From NCBI GenBank assembly GCA_000310025.1, contig FN649727.1, forward strand, positions 2,429,797 to 2,493,796: a stretch of 64,000 nucleotides of DNA. Reading direction: 5' to 3'. Both the position numbers and the translations under genes were made by a program. Of the stretch, positions 48,801-60,000 are shown one piece after another. The notes under the pieces were generated by a model that saw only the letters and a program-made list of their open reading frames with translations, was not told the DNA's origin and did not search any database. Position 1 is the first letter of the stretch. Each line of letters opens with the position of its first letter. Source of the stretch: Ectocarpus siliculosus (lineage: Eukaryota > Sar > Phaeophyceae > Ectocarpales > Ectocarpaceae).

Positions 48801-49944
48801 ACGACGGCTGCTTCCTACAGCTTCCGTCAGAAGACATGGTTGCCCACCGGGAAAAAGAGTGTTCTCGTCGACGAGTATGGTGCCTCCAGGTGACTACGAC
48901 TGGCTCGACACCTTTATAATTGAATTGTGGGATTTTCGCATCGTATTGTGGTGTTACCAGATGACCATTCGCTACAAGCACTTATGTTGATTTCGTGTTT
49001 TTCGCTGAAACGTTCGGCTCTCCAGCGTGCGATGAGACGGGGCAAACTGCATCATCAGAAATTACTAACCCATGCAAACAACACGATCATTGTAAATCCT
49101 AAGACCTCTCCGGAGCGTCCCCATCCCGTTGTTGTGAAAGCGAGAAAGTGATTGACAGCTTGCCTTGCTGTGCAAAATACACTGGCTTGACGCCCGTACT
49201 CCACGCCTCAACGAGGTCTTAACACCGTCACGACCTCACTTGATTCAAGTCAAGTTTTCCTAAAGAAAATGACCACCACATGCGGTCTCCTTTCCGAAGC
49301 TACAAAATACATCGAAGTCAGATACCCAAGGAAAGTTGATGCTATTCTCGCCGCCTCTCGCCTGACCGACCGTTCCTTATCCTTCTGTATATTTTGGGGG
49401 CGACGATTCCGGTGTAACACCCGCCCTCACAAAAAACTGCTGCAAACCTCAACAAAACTGCAAACAATCAATTACGACGCAAAGGGCTGTGGAGAGGAGA
49501 TGCGCGCCGACGAGCGGCGCCGACACCATGCCATGGCCTGCTCGATGCGGTACATTCCGTGCCCGTTGGGCTGCCCCAAGAAGGTACCTTGTAAACGGTC
49601 TCGTTATTGTTTTGGGGGGGATACACGTGGGTAGAGAAAGGATGGGCAAAGTTTTCTTCCAAGGGGCAGTGCTTGGGTACCCCCCTCTAAACGCCGTCGG
49701 AGACGTGGCACAACTTTGTTTCACGCTGTGTGAACTCTCGTTGTTGTCTGTGTTTCCCTCTCTACCTGTCTTGTATTCACATGTGTAGGATACACGCACA
49801 GGCGGTGCTGCATCCATGCCCCCACATTATCGTCCACCCGTGCCCCCCCCGTCGTTTGTCCTCGATGTATGGGTTGTCCAGGTTCGGGTGTCAGAAGTTG
49901 ACGATCACGTCGACTTCCTTTGCGTCAGGAGGCACATGGCGTAG
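23655..49944 (+). CDS. Giant ankyrin-repeat/TRAF-type zinc-finger protein (~2857 aa), 39 exons
   Basis: Exons: 23655-23768, 24444-24733, 25138-25630, 26063-26367, 26743-26863, 27745-27842, 28236-28481, 28993-29158, 29651-29862, 30332-30493, 30868-31161, 31672-32004, 32337-32521, 33104-33219, 33479-33654, 34243-34327, 34873-35087, 35451-35559, 35806-36005, 36507-36787, 37201-37385, 37730-38466, 38839-39639, 39968-40217, 40798-40878, 41272-41399, 41811-42012, 42890-42979, 43620-43784, 44303-44728, 45084-45224, 45462-45608, 45923-46093, 46875-47012, 47509-47682, 48012-48274, 48778-48889, 49485-49583, 49882-49944. The total of 8574 nt is a multiple of three, and phases agree at each junction. Order: ankyrin block, 9 fingers, Tudor-like segment, 12 fingers, ankyrin block, coiled coil, dynein-stalk-like segment, ankyrin block, 14 fingers. 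There is no signal peptide or membrane segment. A protein-binding scaffold role follows from the domains. Introns after exons 19 and 32 use GC donors. Least certain are exons 25-26 and the donor of exon 7. Automated annotation may split it. Confidence 0.8.
28236..30493 (+). other. Domain block: TRAF-type zinc-finger cluster 1a (residues ~474-735)
   Basis: Exons 7-10 encode nine tandem fingers of ~25 residues on the pattern C-x(2-5)-GC-x(10-13)-H-x(3-7)-C, for example VDCRRGCGASVIARDLDSH, VRCRLGCGSNVDAGELQHH and VPCPNGCGAVL. Successive fingers are joined by a Cys-Pro-x-Arg-type linker. The exon 7 donor (AT|GTACGG, 28481) is weak but is the only one that keeps phase and rebuilds finger 3 (HIRHM joined to CKFRR) before an in-frame stop. 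Confidence 0.85.
30868..31760 (+). other. Domain block: acidic linker and Tudor-like segment
   Basis: Exon 11 and the start of exon 12. A Thr/Ala- and Asp/Glu-rich stretch is followed by MLKSYDTSTGLFGIRYPHGN, then a basic helix and a KHQVVTHDL strand. The pattern (strand, SYDxxTGxFxIxYxxGN, turn, strand) resembles Tudor or related beta-barrel reader modules. It is too short and divergent to name a family securely. It separates the two halves of zinc-finger cluster 1. Confidence 0.5.
31771..35559 (+). other. Domain block: TRAF-type zinc-finger cluster 1b (residues ~870-1240)
   Basis: Exons 12-18 encode about twelve more fingers: APCREGCG, VICPLGC, SPCEACG, RSCTNGCG, VPCPLGC, EPCRRGCG, VKCECGM, SYCSLGCG, IDCPLGCG, ALCPRGC and IRCGAESTGC, preceded by a minimal WACGW...H...C unit. 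Exon joins rebuild complete fingers, for example SCTN|GCG at exon 13/14. The last one lacks a clear final Cys and runs into a helix before the next ankyrin block. Confidence 0.83.
35806..37385 (+). other. Domain block: middle ankyrin repeats and coiled coil (residues ~1241-1462)
   Basis: Exons 19-21. The units DALMWAAGKGDSEHAL, TALTIACSRGHVRSV, TPLIEAARHGRTAVV, TATWWANRLGHHDCA and IARGDVQAVRSLVELG are followed by a long charged heptad-like helix (HLEAEIERMATELEAASKKL) predicted to form a coiled coil. The second unit is created only by joining 36005 to 36507 across a GC-AG intron. Confidence 0.85.
36006..36506 (+). other. GC-AG intron (first of two)
   Basis: The exon 19 donor reads CAG|GCAAGG, the consensus for a GC donor. 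A GT donor is not available before the in-frame stop reached at about 36018. The join restores the ankyrin unit ALTIACSRGHV with phase kept, and the acceptor is CGCCAG. Confidence 0.8.
37730..39639 (+). other. Domain block: dynein-stalk-like helix segment and low-complexity region (residues ~1463-1974)
   Basis: Exons 22-23. A basic helix continues the coiled coil. Then come a Glu/Lys/Ser-rich stretch and a conserved-looking segment, DKELWEAVKPMLSDG, joined across the intron to HFDRRSIPVGVLNGV. This recalls the Trp-x-x-(A/V)-K-x-(L/M)-L...F(D/K)...IP pattern at the base of the dynein heavy-chain stalk. A Ser/Thr/Gly/Asp-rich, probably disordered, region follows, then a helix with LVRALGSWC and EWDELERRI. 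The resemblance is by eye only. Confidence 0.5.
39968..44728 (+). other. Domain block: third ankyrin region (residues ~1975-2422)
   Basis: Exons 24-30. Clear units are HSLVSWAAACGQTEIVEIL, LPLTEAAYNGHHEVLQ, TPLYGAS, TALIIAAEEDP, TALTRACALGRLETAEVLL and PPLVAAAAAGHASMVRLLL, with typical DRGADIN turns. Exon 25 (40798-40878) has an uncertain 5' end, since its acceptor lacks a pyrimidine tract. A separate open segment from about 40987, with a good acceptor, might be an additional or alternative exon. Exon 28 (42890-42979) is short but phase-perfect. Confidence 0.75.
45084..49944 (+). other. Domain block: TRAF-type zinc-finger cluster 2 (residues ~2423-2857)
   Basis: Exons 31-39 encode about fourteen fingers: VPCCWGCG, VECNYKCG, VVCSTRCG, VVCKACK, VECEQGCG, VTCRLGCG, VKCRWGCS, APCGNRCG, VPCGLGCG, ISCPSGCG, VKCAACG, IACGNDGC, VWCLQGCG and IPCPLGC. 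The tenth carries a Gly/Ser/Thr-Ala insert between its Cys pair and its His. The last exon (49882-49944, stop TAG 49942-49944) completes the final finger with VDDHVDFLC. A longer version starting at 49789 is also open but would break that finger. Confidence 0.85.
45609..45922 (+). other. GC-AG intron (second of two)
   Basis: The exon 32 donor reads CAG|GCGAGT. Only this phase-0 site joins NHQ to ATTCPMRPVVC and restores a finger. The nearest GT (phase 1, four bases on) would shift the frame. The acceptor is GCACAG at 45922. Confidence 0.7.
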
Positions 49945-51069
49945 AAAGAGGCGTGTTCAAATTTTGAAACCGCTCCAGTTACGTGAAGGAGCGGCGATCG
50001 GTTGGATATAACCCGACGTAGAGGCGTTGTATGGTGCTGTGTTTGTAGAAGACGGGTGAGTAGACGGGTGGTCGTGAAACTGGTGACATCTTGCTTTTGT
50101 TTGCGGGGTAGTAGGTACATTTGCCCAGATGTTACGGAGTTGATGCATAAAACTACCCGGGCAATGCATCGAAACGCTTGAGAAGTCTGATTAAATTAGT
50201 GGCGTAATCACGTGTAGTTTGACGGTGGTGTTGAACCTGAGAAGGAGTTTGTTGCCCCGAGAGAGCAACGAGAGAGGGGAAAGAATTAGATGTATGTACA
50301 AGACTCGTGAGTTCGATATCTATGGGGAGAAGGAATCGTAATGGGGACACATGTACATTGTCTAGAGGTGGAAAACGCGATAAGGGGAGGGAAGTATAAG
50401 ATTTGCTGAACCCTCTCGGGTCAAAATATTGAAGGCAACTACCGCAGCGGGTGGAGAAAAAACAACCCCAGTGTCCACCTCTCAGCTCGATTGCCTTTCT
50501 CTTGTGTGATCCCGGGTGGTCCGTCAACCATACAGAAACGATACATGAAACGCTCGAACGCACCCACCAACAGATGAGAAAATAAAACAAAACGAAAAGC
50601 GACAGCTGGCTCGCCTGCGGACATCCACACACATAGCGGAAAGTATCATGCCGGTGCCGCTACGCGGCGGTACTGGTGTAACAAAATCTACAGACTGCGT
50701 GTCGCATCTAGCGTGCCGCTTTTCCGCGCAGGAAATCACGCACAGGATATTGACTGCCTGTACTTGCAGTTGCTCTCTCGGCGCCTCTCCAACTGAGTTG
50801 CCTCAACGAGCCGGCCTCAACTCTCCAATCACCGGGAGAATCGAGAATCGGAGGGAGGAGGGAGATCTTGAAAAAGAACCTACAGTAGAGAGAACCGGTT
50901 TTTCTCGAGCAAGAACTATTTTTCGGTTCATGTCACGCTATTGAACCGCCAAATCTGACAACCAGAACCAGCCAGGAATGGCACAGAGACAGAGCCGAGA
51001 GCTCTATCTGCTGCGCAGCAACTGAACAAGCGTGGGTGCTGGGCGCTCTAAAAAGAAGCACACATAAGC
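49945..51069. other. Intergenic region
   Basis: 1.1 kb between the stop of the giant gene and the start of the anoctamin gene. It would hold the 3' UTR of the former and the promoter of the latter. I see no exon, RNA gene or repeat in it. Confidence 0.5.
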
Positions 51070-54000
51070 ATGTATGATTCCGACGATGAGAGCGGTGGGG
51101 GCGTGATGATTGTCTTCTCCGCTGATCCAGAGAAGCAGGCCGACGTTCTCGGAGCGATCGAATACCTCACGAGCGCTCTCCGGGCTCATCAACTCCTTGT
51201 CACGCTGCACAAGAGGGGTGAAGCTGCTTCGGTGGAGCACAGGTGCGGGACTCCTTTCCTTTTGTGGTGCTTGCATCTTGACGGACTGCCGCGGTAGTGT
51301 GTTTGGAATTGTGCAACAACACGGGAGTTTGTTTCTACACATACCGCTGTAGTAGCCGCTCGGAATTCTGCCAAACAGCAAAACGCGCCTTTCCTTTTCC
51401 TCGGTCCTCGGTACACTCCTACTTCAACTGCAACGGCTGTTTCTCTGCTCCCCGTTGGTTTTTGTGGCAATCATTCATGCAGCGAAGAAAAACTGCGCAC
51501 CTTCACCCGATTCGGGCCGTTCCGGTAGTGATGGGTATGCATTTGACGGGGTAGTACTTCGAAGCCACGCAGTTAATTAACACCATGTACAGCAGTAGCT
51601 GATGTGCTTTCTTCACACATCAGCCATACATGCGTCCAGCGCCCGCCCTTAAGAACCTTTAGTTTTGCCGAGGCTGGGGTTCTTAGTTATGTAAGGTCAT
51701 GCTACGAATGGCCGCTATCTTATTTTTAGTATAGGGGTTCTTAACCGAGCTCACAAACGGTGCTCAAGTTCTTACATTGCGGGCTCTTCTGCACATCCCG
51801 TAATAGTCGGAGAGATGGAACAGGTCGGAGAGATGTTGTTGAGATGGCACCGGTCGGGGAGATGGCACCGGGGTGCGCAAAATAATACACGAACGGCATG
51901 ATTTAATTCGATTTACACACCGGGGGTGCGATCTCACCAACCCCCAAATCCAAGATTGAGCTCCTTTTCAGTTGCCGGAATGAGGTACATGTGCGTGTAT
52001 GCCTACACTAGTATCAATACTATGGTACCGGTCGGGGAGATGGCACCGGGGAGCGTGTAAACACACCTGTGTGTATTTCATCGGGGATGGCACCGGTCGG
52101 AGAGATCGCTGCCTTGAAAAAATCTAAACGAAATTATTTAATTGCATTTCCGCACCGGGGTCGGAGAGATGGCACCGGTCGGAGAGATGGCACAGGGGTG
52201 CGATAAAAAACCCGAGGAAGAAACATTTCAAAAAACGATCCCACCCGGTGCCATCTCTCCGACTATTACGGTACATGTGTAGAGTACCGTAAGGATGCGA
52301 GAGGTGGCAAGGCTCGGAGAGATGGCACACTGGGCGGGGCGTGTTCATGTTTTGCACGCCGTAGCGGTTAGACCATGGACCACGCGGCGTCCTCGAGAGG
52401 ATGGAGCATTGTTTCCACAGGACCGATCACCGATGGCCAATCGTTTCTTCCTACATCGCCAAATATGTCTAAACAAAAAAATTCCTACCGATATCGATTC
52501 GCGCCTTTTTAGCCCTCTTCCATGCCTCAAACATCTCTATGTTCCTTACTGAGGTACGTTAAAAAAAAAAATCCGAGAACTGCATGATTTTGTTGTATTT
52601 ATGCACCGGGTTCGGAGTCTCCGACCCCCACCCTAAATCCAAGATTGAATGCTTGGCAAGTGGGCCCAGGCCACCATTCGAGCTGCCATCAATAACTGAG
52701 GTACCTGGGCACCATTTCCCCCTAAATTAATACTTCTATTACTTGTCTTGTAGTTTGTGTGGCTCAGTTTGGCTCTGGTTTTCTGGTGCGATGGTCGGGA
52801 CTGCATGGCCCGAGTGTAATTTGGCTGCGTTTCCCTGCGTGCAGGCAAGACCTGCAAGTAGGTATGGAGAGACGGACAAACGAAAAGACCTCGCCAGCCC
52901 GAGCCCGCATGTACGTTCAACGGGACAAACGAACAAAAAGGCTGACGCTGACCACCAAGACGGGCAGGCTTTTTGTATGCAACCCTGGTTCTGCTATCTC
53001 TCTCTTTCTCTCTCTCTCTTCTCTCTCTCTGTTTGGCCTGTGATATTGATGAGTTGAACAGCGGGGCAAAAAAAAAAATCGATGACCAGAAAGAAAATAT
53101 ACATACAGCGGAGCCGTCTTGTCTCATTTACTTAGAAGGCAAGATTACCACTGCTATATTGTAGCAAGTGTGTTTAGAGTGGTATGCGGATGAGACGTGT
53201 CTCCTAGCGACGTGCGTGCTAATCCGTTGTTGCCCCCGTGTCTTTTCTCCTCAAGAAAAATCGGGGCAGCGAGTAGCTAGCGCGGACGACCAGGAATTAA
53301 ATTTCGAGATGCTCCACTTGTCCTCCAACCCCCCCGAAAAATCTTGTCTTGAGAAACATCCAACAAGTAAATGTGATGAGGCAACCATCGGGGCAACACT
53401 CCTTTTTATGTAGGTCGCGGTTCACCCGGTACTATGGATATGTCACCCGCTTTATGTTGCTGTGTGTGTTTCCTGTAACCGTACCACACATACATCTGCT
53501 GCTTTCCGATACGCCCACAGCAGTATTATGGTGGTACGGAGTGCCGTGATAGTGTGCAAGAGATGGCACCGGGGTGCGCGTATTCGGCAGCCGCCTTGAC
53601 GATTTGCGTCGCTTGTTTTGTCTAGCTCATTGATGGAGAGTTATGCTCCAATCTAACCTCCAGGCTGCGTTGTCCAGCATGACTACAAGGACCACCCCCG
53701 ACGCATGCCTGGTAGTCACACCCGGAGCCCGAAATGAGTGTTATCTTTCATGCTACACTCACGTCGTTGTCATGTGCCCGTTGATCGCTCCCGACGCCGC
53801 CGCCTTTTTCGGGTCGTGAAAGCTTCTTGGTGGTGAATGCGACCAGGCGGGTGATGGAGGTGGAGGCAGAGCACATCAAGCTGATGAAGCCGGACTTCAC
53901 GTGAGAGCCACAAACTGAGCGGTGTTGCTATTGTTGTCTTTACATGTTTTCCGGGCGAACCTCGTTGTCGAGGAGAGTATTGCTGCTGTGTAGACCACTG

Positions 54001-57000
54001 TTGTTGGTGTTGGGGTCGCACTGTTGTGGTTTACTATCAGATAGCAGTCCGGCGAGGAGTTCAGGAGCGGGCAGGAAGAGGCGGAGGTGCAGCGTGTTCC
54101 TTTGGCATTGCTTTGGTTGAGATCGCAGCCGACTCAGGGCAAGTCCCGCATGAAGCGATCGTGGCAGGCGACAGAGGAGGTAAACCCTGCTGTGTGCCCC
54201 CCATGTATGTTGCGTTCAGTTTGGAGGAGTAATCCCGTTGTAAGAGGGGCTTCTATGGTAGCAGCCCAGATACGTGGCTGTGGACTCAGGAAGACTTTCC
54301 TTCATGGCCTGTATATGGAATCACCGGTTGAACGTGTTGCTGCGCACTGCTTCCTCCGCGCCTTGGTGTTCCGCGAACGAAGGCAATATATCTATGTCGC
54401 GTCCGGTGGTTACATGGCACCTTACCCTGTCCGTCTTGTTGTCCGTCTTGTTGTCATGTCTGCACAAGCGCAAGTATGCGCTGCCTATGTACTAGTATCA
54501 GCGCAGGAGACGCGTTGCCACCGACGTGCAGGTGCAATGTTTTTTTTGCCGAAATTCGGATTACGATTTGTGCCGTACACCTTCGCCGCTCCGAAGTTCT
54601 GCAACGGCGAATAGGGCTATCTTGTTTGTGCGATGTCGTAGATACAGCAGCGTGATCGATCGCTCTGTTGCTGCTTCGACCAAGGTTAGTCCTTTTTTCA
54701 TACCGCTCATTCACGGCATGCACCCCCCCCCCCCACAGCCCCACTGTACCTTTCATCGCCACCTGCACTTTTGTCCAGCGGGAGTCTGATGGAGTTCCAC
54801 AGGGAAGGTGCGGCGGATGTGTTCAAGGGCTATGATGACCTCGCTTTCTTCACGGCTTCGGAGGAGGTGTGTGTTGTGTTTTCCGCTCGTTTGTTTCAAC
54901 AAGAAGCGCGTCGTGTCCAATCTGACGGTATAGACATGGCAGGCGACCTCGCCGCCTGCAGCTTGTATCCTTCTCGTGGTTGAGGTGCAAAGCGAAGGAC
55001 AGCAGAACAGGGAGGGAGAGGGAGAGGTAGAAAGAGTGAACGGCAGAGGGAAATGTCACAGAGATTGGTGGGACACAGAAACACCGCTATTGGTCCGAGG
55101 GATCCACGCCTAGACAATTAGGGGGCAGCGAGACAGGAAGCGGTGAATTTACGAAAGAGCGACAGCAGCCAATCGATCGCTTACATGTCCGCCACGGACA
55201 TGTCAAAGCTGTTTGCTTCGTGTGACCGATGATTGGATGGCTCACAAACAGTCGCGTGCCCCTTCCGCTCCGTGCGTGCTCACTCTCGCAGGCTCTGCTG
55301 GTTCGGTCGATGGTGGATTCCACCCAAGGCGGCGAAAACCCTCCCAAGGGAGTGCCAACGGGGTCGCACTCCTACGGCGCTGTCTACGCGCTACGGCTGG
55401 CCGGTACGTCTCTGGCGGCACGCCCTAGTAGGGAATGGTCTCTACTATGGTACAGCCGTGTCGTGGTTTCTGTGCAAGGCTGCTCTTTTCCTACCCCGAA
55501 GAATGTCTTTCCCGTCGGCCGGCCGTTCTCGGGTGTTGGCACGAAGGCGCTTCTCCAGCCTTGTCGTCTTCCGTCTTACTTCCTTGAGGCAAAGGGAATC
55601 AAGCGCGTCGGGTCTTGTTGTTGACGTAATTGTTTTGTTACTAGGACTGCCTCGTCAACCCCCGAATCCTTCCAAACTGACCAACGACCGAACGAACAAA
55701 TGCCATGAACAAAAATACGAGGTCAGGGTTGGTGACGGAGGCAATGCAGGCTCACCGAGCTTGCACCTCGAGGACGAGGGTGTGGGAGAACTGCCTCTAC
55801 GGCGTCGGCGCGGACGTGAAGGGGGTCAACAACTACTTCGGGCCCGAGGTAGATACAGTACCTATAATAGCCGTACGATCTGCTTGGTGTTGTTTGTGTT
55901 ATGGACTATACTGTGTATTCCCGCACATTGGCCCGAACATCAAGTGTACACTCGTATAGTGCTTTGTTGGTGTTTTGACGCATCTCCCGTTTTTTGTTCT
56001 TGTTTTGCGGGTGTGAGTTTTTTTTTATGTGTGTGTGTGTTTTTTTTTTGTTTTGTACGATTGTTTTCTCGCCCGACCTCCTCCCGAACCCATGGTCTCC
56101 GTGTCCGAGGAACAACCCGTCGAGAGAGAGAGAGACCCAGAGAGATGCTTGCGGCGATATGCTGTGTGGCGATGTACGAGAATGGAACTTTTCGAACCAC
56201 AAAATAGTTGGGCGTGATGACAATTGCGTGGGCTGTTTACTTCGTTCCGGTGCCGTATGTGGTGCTTGCGAAGTACGACAAGACATAATGTACAAGAAGG
56301 CACATGCAAGTGATGGAACGGAGCTACTACTGTATACCACCTCATTCTAGAGATTTCCGCGCGATCTGAGAGGGCGGCTGCACGTGCGAATTTCCGCCCT
56401 ATTCCGCTTGTCTCCGCGTCGCTTGCGTGTGGCGTCATGCGTTGTGCGGCAGACGGCGTTCTACTTCGCGTGGATAAACTTCTACTTCCGGTGGCTGCTC
56501 GTGCCCGGCATCGCTGGCCTCCTGGTAACCGTCCACAAGGCGAGAGAGTGCGCCAGCCGTGCGTGCGAAGCGCGTCAGGAGCCCGGCAAAAACCGTGTAG
56601 ATTTTGTGTGTGATGTTTGGTCGTGGGGCTAGCTAGACGTTCGTAGGGGCTGTACCACTGCTCACCACGAAGGCTTGTGGTGTCTAGTGTCTAGTCTAAG
56701 CGCGTTTATATCTAGCGTTCGGTGTAAAGGCTCACTCACCGATTCATCGAAACGATCATCAGCCGTCGGCTAAAACAACCCCAAAACCATCCGACCAACC
56801 CGTCCAACTATCCAACAGAGCCAGTCTATTGATCGTCGAAGCTGCTTTCTCCCAAAATTCAGCCCTGGCTGTGCATTGGCCTTCTTTCCCTTGGAGTGGA
56901 CGTCCTATTAACAGCAGCATAGGCTGGCGGTAGGTGTTGTTGGTGCATGGACTCATGGAATGCCATCCACCCCGATCTTGCAACATGCTACATCACGGAA

Positions 57001-60000
57001 CGCACGGACAGGCGATTGTTGGGAGGGAGACGGACAACTATCGGTGGACCCCGCTGTACGCGCTGATCGTCATGCTGTGGGCGGCCTCCTTCCAGAAGTA
57101 CTGGAAGAGGACGTGTGCTGAATGGTGACGACCAATTATCTCACTCGGTGTCAATACATGCGTTGTAGGAAGTCAACGGGTGGATGCACTTGTCGATGGG
57201 ATTTTGCACTCGGTGTCATTCACGCGTTGTATTGTAGGTAGGTAAGAAGTCTACGGATATGAATGCATTTGTTTTTTTCGGGGGCGGAAGGGTGGTGCTT
57301 CTCGATGTGTACGCTGCAAAGGGTACCACGTGCGCTGCTGCTCTTGCCATTTTGTTCCAGAAGGACACTGAAAGAGGAGGACATCCCGCAGCGTATGTGT
57401 AGTATCGACAAAGCGTTTTCCTACAGGAGTGCACAGATTTAGGCTGCGCTACCCAAAATTACGACGAGCCAGATCCTTCACAATCATGATTGTGTGACGA
57501 AAAATTCCATCCTTCCACAGGTCGGAATGGTTGAACACAAAACGCCCAAGAGTTTTTTTTTTAAAAGGTGGTTCGTAGGGTATATACCATGTAGAAACAA
57601 CAAGGACGGCAGTATGTAGCAACAATGATACGACGGTGGCAACAACAAAAACAGGTCTTGGAAGTTCGGGACGGCTCTGGTGAGCGAGGAGGAAATTCTG
57701 AGGGCAGAGTTCGTGGGGGAAGAGAGGATTTCTCCCGTTACGGGGGAGAAGGAGAGGTGAGGACGAAACGACACTATTATTAGTGCTATACCAGGTACTA
57801 ATGTCCACACGCGTTAAGGAATTATGCGGGGTGAGAAAATATAAACCTATTGGTAACAAGAGAGGATGGCATGCTCCGAACTAGGTTCAACTACGGGGCG
57901 CGGCGGCAAACCGGTTCGTACGGGAATCGGGAACGCCTTTTTTACGTTACGCTCTGGGGAGTGTGTGTAGCGGGGGGGTCGGAATGCGCGACCTTCTTCT
58001 GAGTCGCTTTGAAACTTAAAACTGTGCAGGATGCTAGTTTATCTGAATTTCGGTACGTGGATATAACTCTAAAACACAGACATGGACCGGAATCGCTTCG
58101 AGCCACGGCGTGGGCTGCGGCGCGTGCCGATTTCTTGATGACGGTCTGTTCGGTTGGATGTCTACAAGTGGTCCAGAAAACCTATTGAGCCTGTTTCCCG
58201 AATTTATTTTATCTTCTGTTTTTTTCGCACCCAACTCCAACGCAGGTACTACCCCACGCACAAGCGGCTGATGCGATATTGCGAGAGCGTCGTTGTGACC
58301 ACGGCCATGCTGCTCGTGGCGCTCGTCTTCATGATCTGCTCGCTCAACTTGCAGGTGCGTGAGGATGAAGAACAGAAAAGAAACTGTAATATCTGTGCGG
58401 CAGCACTGACAAGAAAGAGTGCGTATGACTTCCAACACATCATGTTTATTGGGGTATTGTTTCGAACGGTTAGTCTCTTTGGCATTGTCATGTATGTTCT
58501 CTTAAGAAAAGCGTGCTTCTTTTACCTGCATGTGTTCAACGACATTTGGAATCGTCAACGTGTACGAAAAAACATTTACATTTCCCCGTGAGACATGCTT
58601 GAAAATTAGCTCGAAAATTCTTTGTCGGGCTAATGCTTTTGAGAGGTTCGCTGCAGCAGCTTTTTCGGCGATGCTCTTTCTCCCATAACTGGTTGCGTGA
58701 TGTTTGTCCACGGCCATCTTAAAACCAATGCATTGGAGAAGGTATAACGGAGATGTTTTTCTGTTTTATGGCTTGTTTCTTCTTGTCTCCACGCAAATCT
58801 CGTGTCTCTGGTGGAGCTGGGTCGCGCGGGTGTGTTCCTATCCCCCCTCCCCCCCCCCCCCCCTATCCCCCTTCCCAATGTGGGGCATGCTCTCCGTTTC
58901 TTCGTTATTCCGTCCCCCATTCAATCAAGTGAATCTCGTGCCGCTCGTTTGAACAAACAACTTTGACCGCGCACAAGAAGAGGAAAAGTGGCACGCATAG
59001 TAGTTACTGCTGTACGTCATTGGTCAAACATAAACATTGATTCACCATCTCGTCGCAACGGTTGGTCGCGGCAGGGCTACATGGTGTTGCCCGAGGGCGA
59101 TTCCGTTACAGCGATCGAGTCTTGGTTCTACGTGCCGTGGCTGTCCAAGTTCGCCGAGGAGGGAGGGGTGCGTGCCTGGAACAAGAGGGGTAGAGAGAGA
59201 AAAACGAGGAATAGAGAATGGCAGAGCGACGAGACAGTGCGTGGGAGAGACAGGGGGTGGTGGTAGTGCATGACGAGGAGCGTGTGGGAAGAGACAGGGG
59301 GAGGGGGTGACAAGAGAGAGAGGGCGATACCAAAGAGTGCGATGTGAAACGTGAAAACGGAAGGGAGGAGGGCGTGTGTGGCATAAAAAGCCAAGGTTGT
59401 TGCGATGCAGAAGAGAGTGTGAAACAAAGGAAACAAGACGCCGATGACCCACGCTAACCAATGATATTTGTTGGCAATAGATAGCCCCGAAAGCCTTCTT
59501 CTGATTGTCCTCTGCCAACGACCAGCAGCAATACATATTCTGCCAGATCACAACGCTCTTGCTCATTCCGAGGGTCCCATTGCCGAGTCGGGTTCTGAAC
59601 AGTGCAAAAATGATCTATTTTTTCCGTTCTTCGAAGTACGTGTAGGTGTCAGCGGCTGTGGTTACCGTCCGCCCCCTTCCCTCCCCGTGTGCCACCAAAT
59701 GTCTTTGCTATCCATTTATCAGGCGTTTGACGCCAACGGGTACTATCGCGGATACATTCCTGCGAGCTTGGGGGCGACCGTTATTCACGTCCTTTGCATC
59801 CAGAACTGGAACAAGGTGTACCGCACGGTGGCAACACACCTTACCGATAGGGAAAACCACCCCACTGAGGAGGTACGAATGTGTGCAGAACCATGTGCTT
59901 CATTTAGAGTGGCGTAAGGATACGAAACACCCATGAACGTTTTTTGGGCGTTTTTCGCTCCTATTGATTGGGGTAGTCGTGTGTATACATTCAGTACACG

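Noticed and set aside
49789-49881. Longer version of the last exon of the giant gene
   Set aside because: It is open and in frame but inserts a Pro-rich stretch inside the last zinc finger. The acceptor at 49881 has a better pyrimidine tract and completes the finger.
55233-56207. 324-codon plus-strand open frame overlapping the anoctamin gene
   Set aside because: It runs through two introns and out of frame with the anoctamin exons at 55292-55403 and 55727-55848. It has no domain.
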